Shown here: piece by piece, positions 43,314 through 51,901 of the stretch
Layout of the letters: every line of letters begins with the position of its first letter
Position numbering within the stretch: the stretch's first letter is position 1
NCBI GenBank assembly: GCA_001796335.1
Contig: MGMF01000002.1
Coordinates: 122,339-186,338, forward strand
DNA: 64,000 bases
Direction of reading: 5' to 3'
Source: Chloroflexi bacterium GWB2_49_20
GTDB taxonomy: Bacteria > Chloroflexota > Anaerolineae > Anaerolineales > Villigracilaceae
The notes under the pieces: generated by a model
Told to the model about the DNA's origin: nothing
Databases searched by the model: none
Seen by the model: the letters and a program-made list of their open reading frames with translations, nothing else
Made by a program: the position numbers and the translations under genes

Positions 43314-44027
43314 ATGAAATTATATAATATACTCTTTCTTTTTAAAAAATTTCTTATAGCATGCAAAATGGAAATATTTAATTCTCCTGAAAATATGCTC
43401 AATAAACTAGAAAAAAAATATCCACTTATAAAAATTCATTCCAATGTTGATATTTCAGATGATTGCCAAATTGAGTCTTTTGTAGAATTGTGGGATAACG
43501 TAAGTGTAGCTCAATGTTCAATTGGAAAATGTACATACATAGCCTCAAATTCAAGAATCCATTTAAGTGAGATTGGAAGGTTTTGTTCAATTGGACATGA
43601 TGTTAAGATTGGGCTTGGTAAACACCCCTCAAATATGTTTGTTTCTACATACCCCTCATTTTACAATAGAGAATTTCATATTCCTTTCATAAAACAAAAC
43701 GAAATTAAATTCCAAGAATTTGAATTAATTAAAATTGGAAATGATGTCTGGATAGGTGATCGAGTGCTTATTTTAGATGGTGTAACAATCGGAGACGGTG
43801 CGATAATTGGTACTGGTGCTGTTGTAACTAAAGATGTTGAGCCTTATTCCGTTTCGGTTGGAGTACCTGCTAAGAAAATTAAAAAAAGATTTTCGGAAAA
43901 ACAAATATCTTTTCTTTTAGAATTTCGATGGTGGGACAAAGATGATGTTTGGTTTCAAACCTACTCGAATTTATTCGAGGATATAGAAAATTTTATCAAT
44001 TTCTTTCAAAAGAAAATTTCTCTATGA
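43314..44027 (+). CDS. Left-handed beta-helix acetyltransferase (CatB-like)
   Basis: The 237 residues carry hexapeptide repeats, clearest in IGNDVWIGDRVLILDGVTIG and GAIIGTGAVVTKDVEPYSVS. The block FCSIGHDVKIGLGKHP resembles CatB/VatD-type enzymes with the catalytic histidine in GKHP. It most likely acetylates a sugar of the surface glycan. The C terminus (FSEKQISFLLEFRWWDKDD) is typical of this subgroup. It ends in ATGA, overlapping the start of the glycosyltransferase gene by 4 bases. AT-rich like its upstream neighbours. Confidence 0.88.
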   Translation: MKLYNILFLFKKFLIACKMEIFNSPENMLNKLEKKYPLIKIHSNVDISDDCQIESFVELWDNVSVAQCSIGKCTYIASNSRIHLSEIGRFCSIGHDVKIGLGKHPSNMFVSTYPSFYNREFHIPFIKQNEIKFQEFELIKIGNDVWIGDRVLILDGVTIGDGAIIGTGAVVTKDVEPYSVSVGVPAKKIKKRFSEKQISFLLEFRWWDKDDVWFQTYSNLFEDIENFINFFQKKISL

Positions 44028-44959
44028 TTGGTAATTTTAACTTAAATTCTTTACCCAACCTCTCGTCCAGTGATAAAAGCTGGCCTTGGATTGATTCCAA
44101 TTCGACGCTACCCGCAACCATGCCAGATGGTTCTTCCTGGCCGCGCATCAGTATCGTCACCCCATCCTATAATCAGGCGCAGTTCTTGGAAGAAACCATT
44201 CGTTCAGTCCTTATGCAAGGATACCCCAACCTTGAATACATTATTATTGATGGGGGCAGCACGGATGGGAGTGTGGAGATCATAAAGAGATATTCACCCT
44301 ATTTGAGTTATTGGCATAGCCGAAAGGATGATGGCCAGTCAGATGCGATCAACCAGGGGCTGTGCATGGCAACCGGGGATATCGTTGCGTGGATAAACTC
44401 GGATGACACTTATTTGCCAGAGGTTTTCGAAAGAATTGCAACCCTGTTCAATCGGAAAAATGTCGAATTAGTATATGGGCGTTCATTTTTTATCGATGAA
44501 GAAAGTAAGATTATTGGAGATTATCCAGCCGGGCCGTTACAGTTGGATTGGCGGCGTTTCCGCTACTGGCGCGGTTGGCCTGTCCCCCAGCCTACCGTTT
44601 TCATGCGGCGCGGAATATTGGAGAAGTTTGGATACCTAGACACATCATTGCATTATGGTTTGGATTATGATCTGTTCATCCGGTTTTCCTGCCATCTTAT
44701 TAAGTTCGATTTCTTGGACACACCACTGGCGAACTATCGAATCCATTCACATTCAAAAACTGGTGATTGGGCGAAAACCCAGGATTTGTTTTATCGTGAA
44801 ACTATGCGCGTCAACCAGCGATATGCTCCCTGGTTTCTCCCGGAAAATTGGCGTCTTTGGGTTGAATGGTTCATTCAGGTTTCCATTCGGTTTTCAAAAA
44901 AAGTCCTGCACCCACTTGTGAAATGGTGGAAAAATGACAGAATATTCAAAACACATTAG
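44024..44959 (+). CDS. Glycosyltransferase family 2
   Basis: From the ATG at 44024, overlapping the previous stop, the protein has 311 residues. The GT-A domain shows ISIVTPSYNQAQFLEETIRS, EYIIIDGGSTDGSVEIIKRY, SDAINQGLCMATGDIVAWIN and the metal-binding INSDDTY, followed by PQPTVFMRRGILEKFG. It should transfer a sugar from a nucleotide sugar to the growing glycan at the inner membrane face. Longer in-frame starts run back into the previous gene and are not needed. Base composition returns to average within this gene. Confidence 0.92.
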   Translation: MIGNFNLNSLPNLSSSDKSWPWIDSNSTLPATMPDGSSWPRISIVTPSYNQAQFLEETIRSVLMQGYPNLEYIIIDGGSTDGSVEIIKRYSPYLSYWHSRKDDGQSDAINQGLCMATGDIVAWINSDDTYLPEVFERIATLFNRKNVELVYGRSFFIDEESKIIGDYPAGPLQLDWRRFRYWRGWPVPQPTVFMRRGILEKFGYLDTSLHYGLDYDLFIRFSCHLIKFDFLDTPLANYRIHSHSKTGDWAKTQDLFYRETMRVNQRYAPWFLPENWRLWVEWFIQVSIRFSKKVLHPLVKWWKNDRIFKTH

Positions 44960-45238
44960 GTTTTATTAGAATAAAAAAAAATAAAATTGGGCAAATATTA
45001 TCAATATTAAATAATATATATCCGGATTTACAGTCAAAGATGATGGTTAACAAATATATCATCTGACATACAAGGCATATTTTGATCTATGTCAATTGGT
45101 TGGTGAGGAGAAAGTCATTAATCTAAATTTGGTACACCTATTCGTATTTAATGCACTCATGTTAGTTAATAACCACACATTAGGATCTGATCAAAATAAT
45201 AGAAATGCATAAGTGCCTTGTCAAGGGAGAGAGAAAAA
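44960..45238. other. AT-rich intergenic region inside the polysaccharide locus
   Basis: 279 bases with no coding frame of note. I see no transposase remnant, tRNA or clear terminator. It separates the GT2 gene from the next glycosyltransferase set and may hold a second promoter, but no good -35/-10 pair was found. Confidence 0.5.
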
Positions 45239-46516
45239 TTGAGATTATCGAAAAACATTGCAATTTTTGTTAATCAATGTCCCTATCCACCAAAATTTGG
45301 ATTCTTAAGCCGAGTTTTATCCATGGTAAAAGGATTCCATAGTTTAGGGTTTGGAATCCATATTTTTAGTTACTCAAAAACCTTTGCGCCCTGGACGAAT
45401 GAAAATATTTCTGTTTTGGAAAACAATTGGGTCAGCAGTGTAAAGCTTTATAAATTTACAATAAACGAATCTTTGCAAAGGAAATTAATGCATATAATGT
45501 ATTCCAAGATAATGCACAACGGAATACCGCCCTTTTCTAAATTTCATACACCTCTAGGGATGCGATCCTGGTTTACCAGACAGGTTGAGATAATAGATCC
45601 AGATTTGATCATGATTAACTATGCTCAGTTTGATGGAATCCTGGATCACAATCACTTCAAATCTACACGCAGGGTTATAGATACGATTGATCTCCACTCG
45701 CTTAATCTGAAGATGCAGAATTCCCTGCGTAGTTTGCTTCCACCACCGCCCATACATCCTGACCAGGTTGAAATTAAAATCCTTCAGGAAAAATTCTATG
45801 AAAACACTTCTGGAATAATAAACCATCGAGAATTTCAGGTCTTTGACCAATATTCGAATACGATTGCAATTGCTGAAAAAGAAGCGGATATCATACGGGA
45901 AAATACTCATACTACTATTGTAAATTTTTTGCCAATGATGCATGAAATACCAAAGGTTACGAACAGTTATGCTGGCTCAGCTCTATTCCCCACCGGGCCG
46001 AATCTGTTTAATACTCAAGGATATCTGTATTTTGCCAGGCGCGTATTGCCCTTGATAATAAGGAATCAACCTGATTTTTCCCTGCAAGTAACTGGTTTCT
46101 TGGATCAAAACCAAATTGTTCCAGTACCAGGAATAATAATCTTGGGTTTTGTACCAGATTTGACCTCATTATTTGAAGAAAGTTGCTTTGTGATTTCACC
46201 AGTGTTCGGTGGGACCGGGCAACAAATAAAGATTATTGAAGCAATGGCATATGGGCTTCCAGTTATTGCATTACGCGATGCTGCTGAACGTTCGCCTTTA
46301 ATCCATGAAGTTAACGGGCTTGTAGCGCAAGATGCAAACGAATTCGCAGAACATGTAATCCGACTATGGACAGACCGTGTTTTGTGCAAAAAATATGGTC
46401 AAGCAGCACGTGTTACCATCCAAAACAAATATTCACAACTCCACCTAAATGAGGAGTTATCAAAATTACTTTCAAGAGCTTATACTGAAGGTAATAATTA
46501 TGAGTCGCAATCTTAA
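45239..46516 (+). CDS. Glycosyltransferase family 4-like protein
   Basis: The start is a TTG at 45239 with AAGGGAGAG 7 to 14 bases upstream; a TTG 21 bases earlier is possible. The N-terminal GT-B half begins IAIFVNQCPYPPKFGFLSRV. The C-terminal half holds the donor motif VFGGTGQQIKIIEAMAYGLP and VNGLVAQDANEFAE. About 425 residues. It resembles proteins of the polysaccharide synthesis glycosyltransferases that use nucleotide sugars; specificity is unknown. It is preceded by a long gap and followed by another GT4 gene. Confidence 0.82.
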   Translation: MRLSKNIAIFVNQCPYPPKFGFLSRVLSMVKGFHSLGFGIHIFSYSKTFAPWTNENISVLENNWVSSVKLYKFTINESLQRKLMHIMYSKIMHNGIPPFSKFHTPLGMRSWFTRQVEIIDPDLIMINYAQFDGILDHNHFKSTRRVIDTIDLHSLNLKMQNSLRSLLPPPPIHPDQVEIKILQEKFYENTSGIINHREFQVFDQYSNTIAIAEKEADIIRENTHTTIVNFLPMMHEIPKVTNSYAGSALFPTGPNLFNTQGYLYFARRVLPLIIRNQPDFSLQVTGFLDQNQIVPVPGIIILGFVPDLTSLFEESCFVISPVFGGTGQQIKIIEAMAYGLPVIALRDAAERSPLIHEVNGLVAQDANEFAEHVIRLWTDRVLCKKYGQAARVTIQNKYSQLHLNEELSKLLSRAYTEGNNYESQS

Positions 46517-46558
46517 GGCTGAATTATTCGAATGTTTGTGATTTTCCTATCTTATATT

Positions 46559-46580
46559 TGCGATCTGGATTCAGACCGCA
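46559..46580. repeat. Imperfect hairpin upstream of a GT4 gene
   Basis: TGCGATCTG (46559-46567) and CAGACCGCA (46572-46580) pair in 8 of 9 positions around a 4-base loop. No T-tract follows. It lies about 30 bases before the start of the next gene and may shape its leader. Confidence 0.35.
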
Positions 46581-46610
46581 AAGTCGCAATTAACTTCATT
46601 GGTGATCAAT

Positions 46611-47723
46611 TTGAAATGTAGTGAATGTGCCAGTGTTTTCATCTACGATAATATTCCTCGCCTTATAGCGCCAGGAGGTGTGGCTCGCTATTTCCGGCAT
46701 GTCAGCGATGGAATGATTGGTCATTTCGGCCCACAAGTAACTATCTTTTCACCTGAGGTACGAAATAGCAGCCCAGGTAGATATATTCGCGCAGTACCCA
46801 CAAATTTCAGGGGGAGTAAACGCTTGGGAGTGATCCGGTTAAACAATATCCTGGCAAGGCGGATCGCAAAACAACAGCGCGCCAAGGTTTTTTATAGCCC
46901 CTATTACGGAAATGTCCGCACTACAGCGGCTCAGGTCTTTACAGTTTATGACATGATACACGAATTGAGGTTCCCTCGAACGAAGGCTAATCAGGCTTTC
47001 ATTGATGAAAAGCGAGGTTGTATTGAACGGGCTGCACTCCTGATTTCAATTAGCCAGAGCACTGCGCATGATATTATCGCTTGCTATCCCCATGTAAATC
47101 CAGCAAAAATCGTTACAATCTGGCTTGGGGTGGATGAGTTCTTTTTTGATGTGAAGTCAATACCAGACCATAAACGAAAACCATATTTTTTGTATGTTGG
47201 GGCTCGGAGAGGTTACAAAAACTTTCAACGGACTTTACAGGCATTTGGGCAATCAGGCTTGGCCAAGGACTTTGATCTGAGAGTTATTTCTCCTGACAGT
47301 AACAACAGATTCTGTGAAGAAGAAATCGCATTGTTGCGCCATTTAAATCTGGAGAATAGTGTGGATCTGCGACTCGCGATCAGTGAATCTGAGTTGTGTG
47401 CGAGTTACTCCGGGGCAGTGGCATTGGTGTATCCATCTGAATACGAGGGATTTGGTTTGCCTGTTCTGGAAGCGATGGCGGCGGGTACTCTGGTGACTGC
47501 CGCAAAAGTTGCCTCTATACCTGAAATTACCGGGGATCTGGCTGATTACTTTGATCCGCTTTCTGTAGATTCCATTGCCGATGCTTTGCAGAGAACAGTT
47601 ACTCTTTCGGAACGAGATCGTCAAGCTAGGATCGCGCAGGGGATTGCACATGCCCGTCAGTTTAGTTGGGAGCGTTGTCAACAGCAAACTGTAGAAGCAT
47701 TTGCCCGGTTGTTGTCTTCATAA
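46611..47723 (+). CDS. Glycosyltransferase family 4 (mannosyltransferase-like)
   Basis: The family core begins VFIYDNIPRLIAPGGVARYF. The donor region reads FYVGARRGYKNFQRTLQAFG-like sequence and the motif VYPSEYEGFGLPVLEAMAAG with E-x7-E. About 370 residues, cytoplasmic or membrane-associated. There is no ATG near the start. TTG at 46611 is favoured because GGTGATC, matching the 16S rRNA tail, lies just upstream; TTG 46599 and GTG 46602 are alternatives. The call to GT4 is firm, the sugar is not known. Confidence 0.87.
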   Translation: MKCSECASVFIYDNIPRLIAPGGVARYFRHVSDGMIGHFGPQVTIFSPEVRNSSPGRYIRAVPTNFRGSKRLGVIRLNNILARRIAKQQRAKVFYSPYYGNVRTTAAQVFTVYDMIHELRFPRTKANQAFIDEKRGCIERAALLISISQSTAHDIIACYPHVNPAKIVTIWLGVDEFFFDVKSIPDHKRKPYFLYVGARRGYKNFQRTLQAFGQSGLAKDFDLRVISPDSNNRFCEEEIALLRHLNLENSVDLRLAISESELCASYSGAVALVYPSEYEGFGLPVLEAMAAGTLVTAAKVASIPEITGDLADYFDPLSVDSIADALQRTVTLSERDRQARIAQGIAHARQFSWERCQQQTVEAFARLLSS

Positions 47724-47760
47724 TTCTAATATTCAGAACATCAGGATTATTTGATAATTC

Positions 47761-48597
47761 ATGGCTGAAATACTCAAACTCTCGATCATCACTCCTTCGT
47801 TCAACCATGGGCGCTTTTTGGAAAAGACCATTCTCTCGGTTATCAACCAGGATTATTCCAATGTCGAGTACATCATCATTGATGGCGCAAGCAAGGATGA
47901 TAGTGTTGAAATCATTCGAAAATATGAAAAACACATAGCCTATTGGGTGAGTGAGCCGGATAAAGATCTCCGTTATGCCATGCAAAAAGGTTTTGCACGC
48001 GCCAGCGGTGATGTAGTAGCCTGGCAAAACGCAGATGACTACTACGAGGAGAATGTATTTGGACAGGTAATGCGGGTGTTCAGGGAACATCCAGATGTGG
48101 ACCTGGTGTATGGTAATACAAATATAGTAAACGAAAAGGGTCAACAGATCGACGAACTGTGCAATATTCCCCTCTATTCTCCGCTGGATATTTTCGGTGG
48201 AATGCCTCTTCAAAATCAATCCGCATTTTTTCGACGCAGTCTCTGGGAAAAAGCCGGAGGCATTGCTTTTCAGGAGTTGAATTACGACGTTGATCTTGTT
48301 TTTCGTATCATACGGTTGGCGCATCCTTTTTTTATTCGGCAGGTGCTGGGCGATTACCGCAGTCATGCCGGGTCCATTTCTTTTTCCGGGCGTGGAGAGA
48401 ATCTTCAAAGAGACCCCTGGGTTATTCGACGCCGTTTCATGGGAAAATGGAGCAAGTTGCCAGGATGGTGTTTTGCGCCAGCAATCGTAATGGCAAAGGT
48501 CCGCAGGTATGTTTACCTGGTTTGTCAGGGAGACTGGGGTTATGTTTTGCGGCATATAAAGAGAATACTGAATAAAACGACGGCAACCCGTCGGTGA
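47761..48597 (+). CDS. Glycosyltransferase family 2
   Basis: The 278 residues parallel the GT2 at 44024: LSIITPSFNHGRFLEKTILS, EYIIIDGASKDDSVEIIRKY and VVAWQNADDYYEENVFGQVM with the D-D metal site. A difference is the stretch DKDLRYAMQKGFARASGDVV where most relatives have G-Q-S/Y-D-A-I-N-K-G, so acceptor recognition may differ. It lacks a clear membrane segment. The ATG follows the preceding stop after 37 bases. It is probably one of the chain-building enzymes of the glycan. Confidence 0.9.
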   Translation: MAEILKLSIITPSFNHGRFLEKTILSVINQDYSNVEYIIIDGASKDDSVEIIRKYEKHIAYWVSEPDKDLRYAMQKGFARASGDVVAWQNADDYYEENVFGQVMRVFREHPDVDLVYGNTNIVNEKGQQIDELCNIPLYSPLDIFGGMPLQNQSAFFRRSLWEKAGGIAFQELNYDVDLVFRIIRLAHPFFIRQVLGDYRSHAGSISFSGRGENLQRDPWVIRRRFMGKWSKLPGWCFAPAIVMAKVRRYVYLVCQGDWGYVLRHIKRILNKTTATRR

Positions 48598-48858
48598 TTT
48601 ATTTAAAAGATTGTTCGGATAGCAGATTTTCGCCAATTTCGCACATAAGTTTGGTTTTCGCAATGTAGATCTCTCAAAAAGCTGCTGTAATGATATCCTT
48701 GACTTAGGTTCTATCGGTTCTGGAACATTCTCTTATAAATAAGGAGCATAGCTATTATTGATTGATAATTTAATTACGAATTTAGTGTTCACCCGATAAA
48801 TTTGGAAAATATTTTATATGTACTCTCAACCTTTTATTTTTGCCGAAGATCAATAAAC

Positions 48859-49686
48859 ATGACCAACTTGAGACGATACAATTTTAGCGAAATGTCATTC
48901 CGCCGGATTATTCAAGGATTAACTATTCGCGCAAAGGATATTCCACACGCACTTGCATGGAGATTTTCAAATATTGCGGATTCGAATCGAGCTCAAATAA
49001 GTAAATATGAAGGAATCCATAAAGGAAAACGATGTTTTATTGTCGCCAATGGCCCAAGCTTAAACAAAATGGATTTGGACCTACTAAAAAATGAAATTAC
49101 TTTCGGACTGAATCGAATTTATCTGAATTTCGATAAATCACGATTTCGCCCGACATATTTTGTTGCTGTGAATGAATTGGTTTTGGAACAATTTGCCCGG
49201 GATATATCAAACCTTAATATGCCAAAGTTTATTAACTGGAATCAGCGATCTTATTTTCCAACAAGAGATCCTGAAATTATTTATTTGAAACCGAAATTTG
49301 TGTTAAATGATGTTTTTGAGTGTGATTTGACCCGTCCCTTTGTATTTGGTGGAACGGTAACATTTGTAACACTACAATTAGCTTTCTATATGGGTTTTCA
49401 TGATGTGATTATCATAGGATTAGATCACAGCTTTGTTGAAAAAGGAATCCCAAACGAAAAAGAAATACGTTCGGTCGAAAAAGATTCGAGTCATTTTCAC
49501 CCTAATTACTTTCCAAAAGGAGTAAAATGGCAACTTCCAGACTTATTAAGATCAGAGTTAGATTATTCGATCGCCCGTAGTTTTTACGAAAAAGAAGGAA
49601 GAGAGATCTTAGATGCGACAATAGGTGGAAAATGCAAAGTTTTTAAAAAGGTAGATTATGATTCATTATTTGGTAATAAATATTAA
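48859..49686 (+). CDS. DUF115/MptE-like protein, second copy
   Basis: 275 residues from the ATG at 48859; an upstream TTG at 48802 would add 19. RCFIVANGPSLNKMDLDLLK and ITFGLNRIYL align with the copy at 42375, and IIIGLDHSFVEKGIP matches its LLGCDHDY motif. HFHPNYFPKGVKW follows. The fold is that of 6-hydroxymethylpterin diphosphokinase-like proteins. A role in surface glycan assembly is inferred from the neighbours. The 260 bases before it hold nothing that I recognise. Confidence 0.72.
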   Translation: MTNLRRYNFSEMSFRRIIQGLTIRAKDIPHALAWRFSNIADSNRAQISKYEGIHKGKRCFIVANGPSLNKMDLDLLKNEITFGLNRIYLNFDKSRFRPTYFVAVNELVLEQFARDISNLNMPKFINWNQRSYFPTRDPEIIYLKPKFVLNDVFECDLTRPFVFGGTVTFVTLQLAFYMGFHDVIIIGLDHSFVEKGIPNEKEIRSVEKDSSHFHPNYFPKGVKWQLPDLLRSELDYSIARSFYEKEGREILDATIGGKCKVFKKVDYDSLFGNKY

Positions 49687-49724
49687 TTCTTAATTTTCCT
49701 TGATCAGTTCATGGAGAAGAAATT

Positions 49725-50486
49725 TTGAATGGTCTGGTTCTGGGATTAAAAATTTCACGGATAAATTACCTGAATGCTGTTAAACAGATTGTAGATTGGG
49801 TAATCACTAGTGAAAGTCGTATGGTTTTTGCTGCCAACGTTCACATGGTGATGGAAGCCCATGATTCGAAGGAATTCGCAGGGGTGGTTAATATTGCGGA
49901 TTTGGTGACACCAGACGGCATGCCATTGGTCTGGATGTTGCGATTGAAAGGCTTCAAAGAGCAGGAACGGGTGTATGGCCCTACCTTGATGCTGCATATC
50001 CTTGAGACGGCTGCCAGGAATCATATCCCTGTCGGTTTTTATGGTGGAAACCCTGAAGTATTGGATAGGCTCGTTAAAAAAATGAAAGGTAAATTTCCAG
50101 AATTAAATATTGTTCATTCGTATAGTCCTCCGTTTCGAACATTAACGTATGCAGAAGACATTAAAGTTAGCAGAGATATCCAGGAGGCTGGGGTTAGAAT
50201 CCTTTTTGTAGGACTTGGTTGCCCGAAGCAGGAAATTTGGATGGCTGAACATCGGGGAAGGATAAATGCCGTAATGGTTGGGGTCGGTGCCGCTTTTGAT
50301 TTTCAGGCAGGTAGTAAAGCACAGGCTCCTTCCTGGATGCAGGCGATTGGATTGGAATGGTTATTTCGCTTTCTTCATGAACCACGTCGCCTGGCAAGAC
50401 GATATTTGTATAACAACCCGCGTTTTGTCGTGTTGGCTCTGGCGGATATATTAGGTATACTCTATGGCGGGAAAAAAGAGGCGTAA
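49725..50486 (+). CDS. WecG/TagA/CpsF family glycosyltransferase
   Basis: The 253 residues carry the GT26 features: VFAANVHMVMEAHDSKEF, LVTPDGMPLVWMLRLKG, GPTLMLHILETAARNHIPVG, FVGLGCPKQEIWMAEHRG and VGVGAAFDFQAGSKAQAPSW ending in GLEWLFRFLHEPRRLARRYL. Enzymes of this family add the second sugar (for example ManNAcA or ManNAc) to the lipid-linked first sugar. The start is TTG with GGAGA 8 bases before it. The initiating phosphotransferase gene follows 2 bases downstream, consistent with successive steps. Confidence 0.93.
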   Translation: MNGLVLGLKISRINYLNAVKQIVDWVITSESRMVFAANVHMVMEAHDSKEFAGVVNIADLVTPDGMPLVWMLRLKGFKEQERVYGPTLMLHILETAARNHIPVGFYGGNPEVLDRLVKKMKGKFPELNIVHSYSPPFRTLTYAEDIKVSRDIQEAGVRILFVGLGCPKQEIWMAEHRGRINAVMVGVGAAFDFQAGSKAQAPSWMQAIGLEWLFRFLHEPRRLARRYLYNNPRFVVLALADILGILYGGKKEA

Positions 50487-50488
50487 AG

Positions 50489-51901
50489 ATGCTCAGACGA
50501 TTTTCGATCAATTTTGCCATATTCTCCATGCTGTTGGACGCATTCTGGGTTGTGACCGGTCTAAAAATGGCCGAGTTCTTACGGCCTTTCCTGGATGGAC
50601 TTCCCTATGTAAAACCCATCCAGGAACAGATCCATCTGCCAGCCAGCATCTACATTAGTTTTGCCTTGATCTGGATGGGTCTTTTGTCCGCTTTTGCCAT
50701 TTATGATGGCCGGAAATATCTGCGGGTGGTGGATGAGTATGCCATGCTGACCGCAGCCAGCCTGATCGCATCCATATCCATGGCAGGCATCCTGTATCTG
50801 TCTTATCGTACGATCTCACGGGCACTCTTCTTACTATTCGTATTGATCGTTTATTTCCTGTTCCTGGGCTGGCGCGCCATCGCCAGGCTGGGTTTCCGTC
50901 TACGCAAAGATTGGCCGGATGATCCGAGGCGTGTGCTGATCGTTGGGGCCGGTCCACTTGGTCAACGCGTGGGGGAACAGATCCAAAAGGCGCAGATTAA
51001 AAACATGCAATGCGTCGGGTTTGTTGATGATGAAAGGGGAGAGGATAAGTTTCCCCTGGAGCTATTAGGAAAAATAAAGGATATTCGGGAAATCGTTAAG
51101 CAATCCGCCATTACAGATGTTGTGATTGCCCTGCCCTATTCAGTCTATCAAAGGATGAGTGAAGTCGTTAATATCACCATCGAATTGCCAGTCAAAGTAT
51201 GGGTGGCTCTGGGATTTTCTGACCTGGCGTTATATAAAACAGAATTTGAAGATTTCGCCGGAGTTCCGATGCTGGATCTGCGCGCGCCGGCTTTGAGCGA
51301 GTATCAGCGCCTGGTTAAACGCGGTTTCGATCTGTTCTTTGGTACCCTGGCATTCGTGCTGGCTTTTCCGATCATGGTTTTGATCTCCCTATTCGTCTGG
51401 TTGTTCGAAGGAAGACCGGTTTTCTTCCTGCAAAAACGCGTAGGCGAAAATGGACGGGTCTTCGATATATATAAATTCAGAACGATGGTAAAAAATGCCG
51501 ATCAAATGCATGAAATGGTGGAAGAAACCGATACAGAAGGCAATTTGATCCACAAGAGCGAAAAGGATTCGCGTGTGACCCATGTCGGCAGGTTTCTGCG
51601 AAGGTTCAGCCTGGATGAACTGCCTCAATTATTCAATGTGATCATCGGGACCATGAGCCTGGTTGGTCCTCGGCCGGAACTGCCCTACCTGGTTGAGCAG
51701 TATCAGACCTGGCAGCGCAAACGCTTTGCCGTCTCTCCAGGCATCACAGGCTGGTGGCAGATCAATGGGAGAAGTGAGCGACTGATGCATTTACATACAG
51801 AGGATGACTTATACTATATCAATCATTATTCCCTGTGGTTGGATATTCAGATACTGATCCGGACGATCTGGGCGGTCCTCCTGGGTAAAGGGGCGTATTA
51901 G
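50489..51901 (+). CDS. Undecaprenyl-phosphate sugar phosphotransferase (polyprenyl glycosylphosphotransferase)
   Basis: Starts glycan synthesis by moving a sugar-1-phosphate to undecaprenyl phosphate. The 470 residues have four N-terminal membrane segments, a CoA-binding-like Rossmann region (VLIVGAGPLGQRVGEQIQKA), a fifth membrane segment and the PHPT catalytic domain. The motifs there are FFLQKRVGENGRVFDIYKFR, FLRRFSLDELPQLFNVI, MSLVGPRPELP and ITGWWQINGRSE. This is a WcaJ/WbaP-type full-length enzyme. It overlaps the next gene by one base. Confidence 0.94.
   Translation: MLRRFSINFAIFSMLLDAFWVVTGLKMAEFLRPFLDGLPYVKPIQEQIHLPASIYISFALIWMGLLSAFAIYDGRKYLRVVDEYAMLTAASLIASISMAGILYLSYRTISRALFLLFVLIVYFLFLGWRAIARLGFRLRKDWPDDPRRVLIVGAGPLGQRVGEQIQKAQIKNMQCVGFVDDERGEDKFPLELLGKIKDIREIVKQSAITDVVIALPYSVYQRMSEVVNITIELPVKVWVALGFSDLALYKTEFEDFAGVPMLDLRAPALSEYQRLVKRGFDLFFGTLAFVLAFPIMVLISLFVWLFEGRPVFFLQKRVGENGRVFDIYKFRTMVKNADQMHEMVEETDTEGNLIHKSEKDSRVTHVGRFLRRFSLDELPQLFNVIIGTMSLVGPRPELPYLVEQYQTWQRKRFAVSPGITGWWQINGRSERLMHLHTEDDLYYINHYSLWLDIQILIRTIWAVLLGKGAY

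Noticed and set aside
40690..45238. Mobile element carrying the AT-rich polysaccharide genes
   Set aside because: No transposase, integrase, terminal repeats or tRNA site was found; homologous recombination is a simpler explanation.
47662..48663. 333-codon minus-strand frame over a GT2 gene
   Set aside because: The plus strand carries unmistakable GT2 motifs; the minus frame has no family motif or upstream ribosome site.
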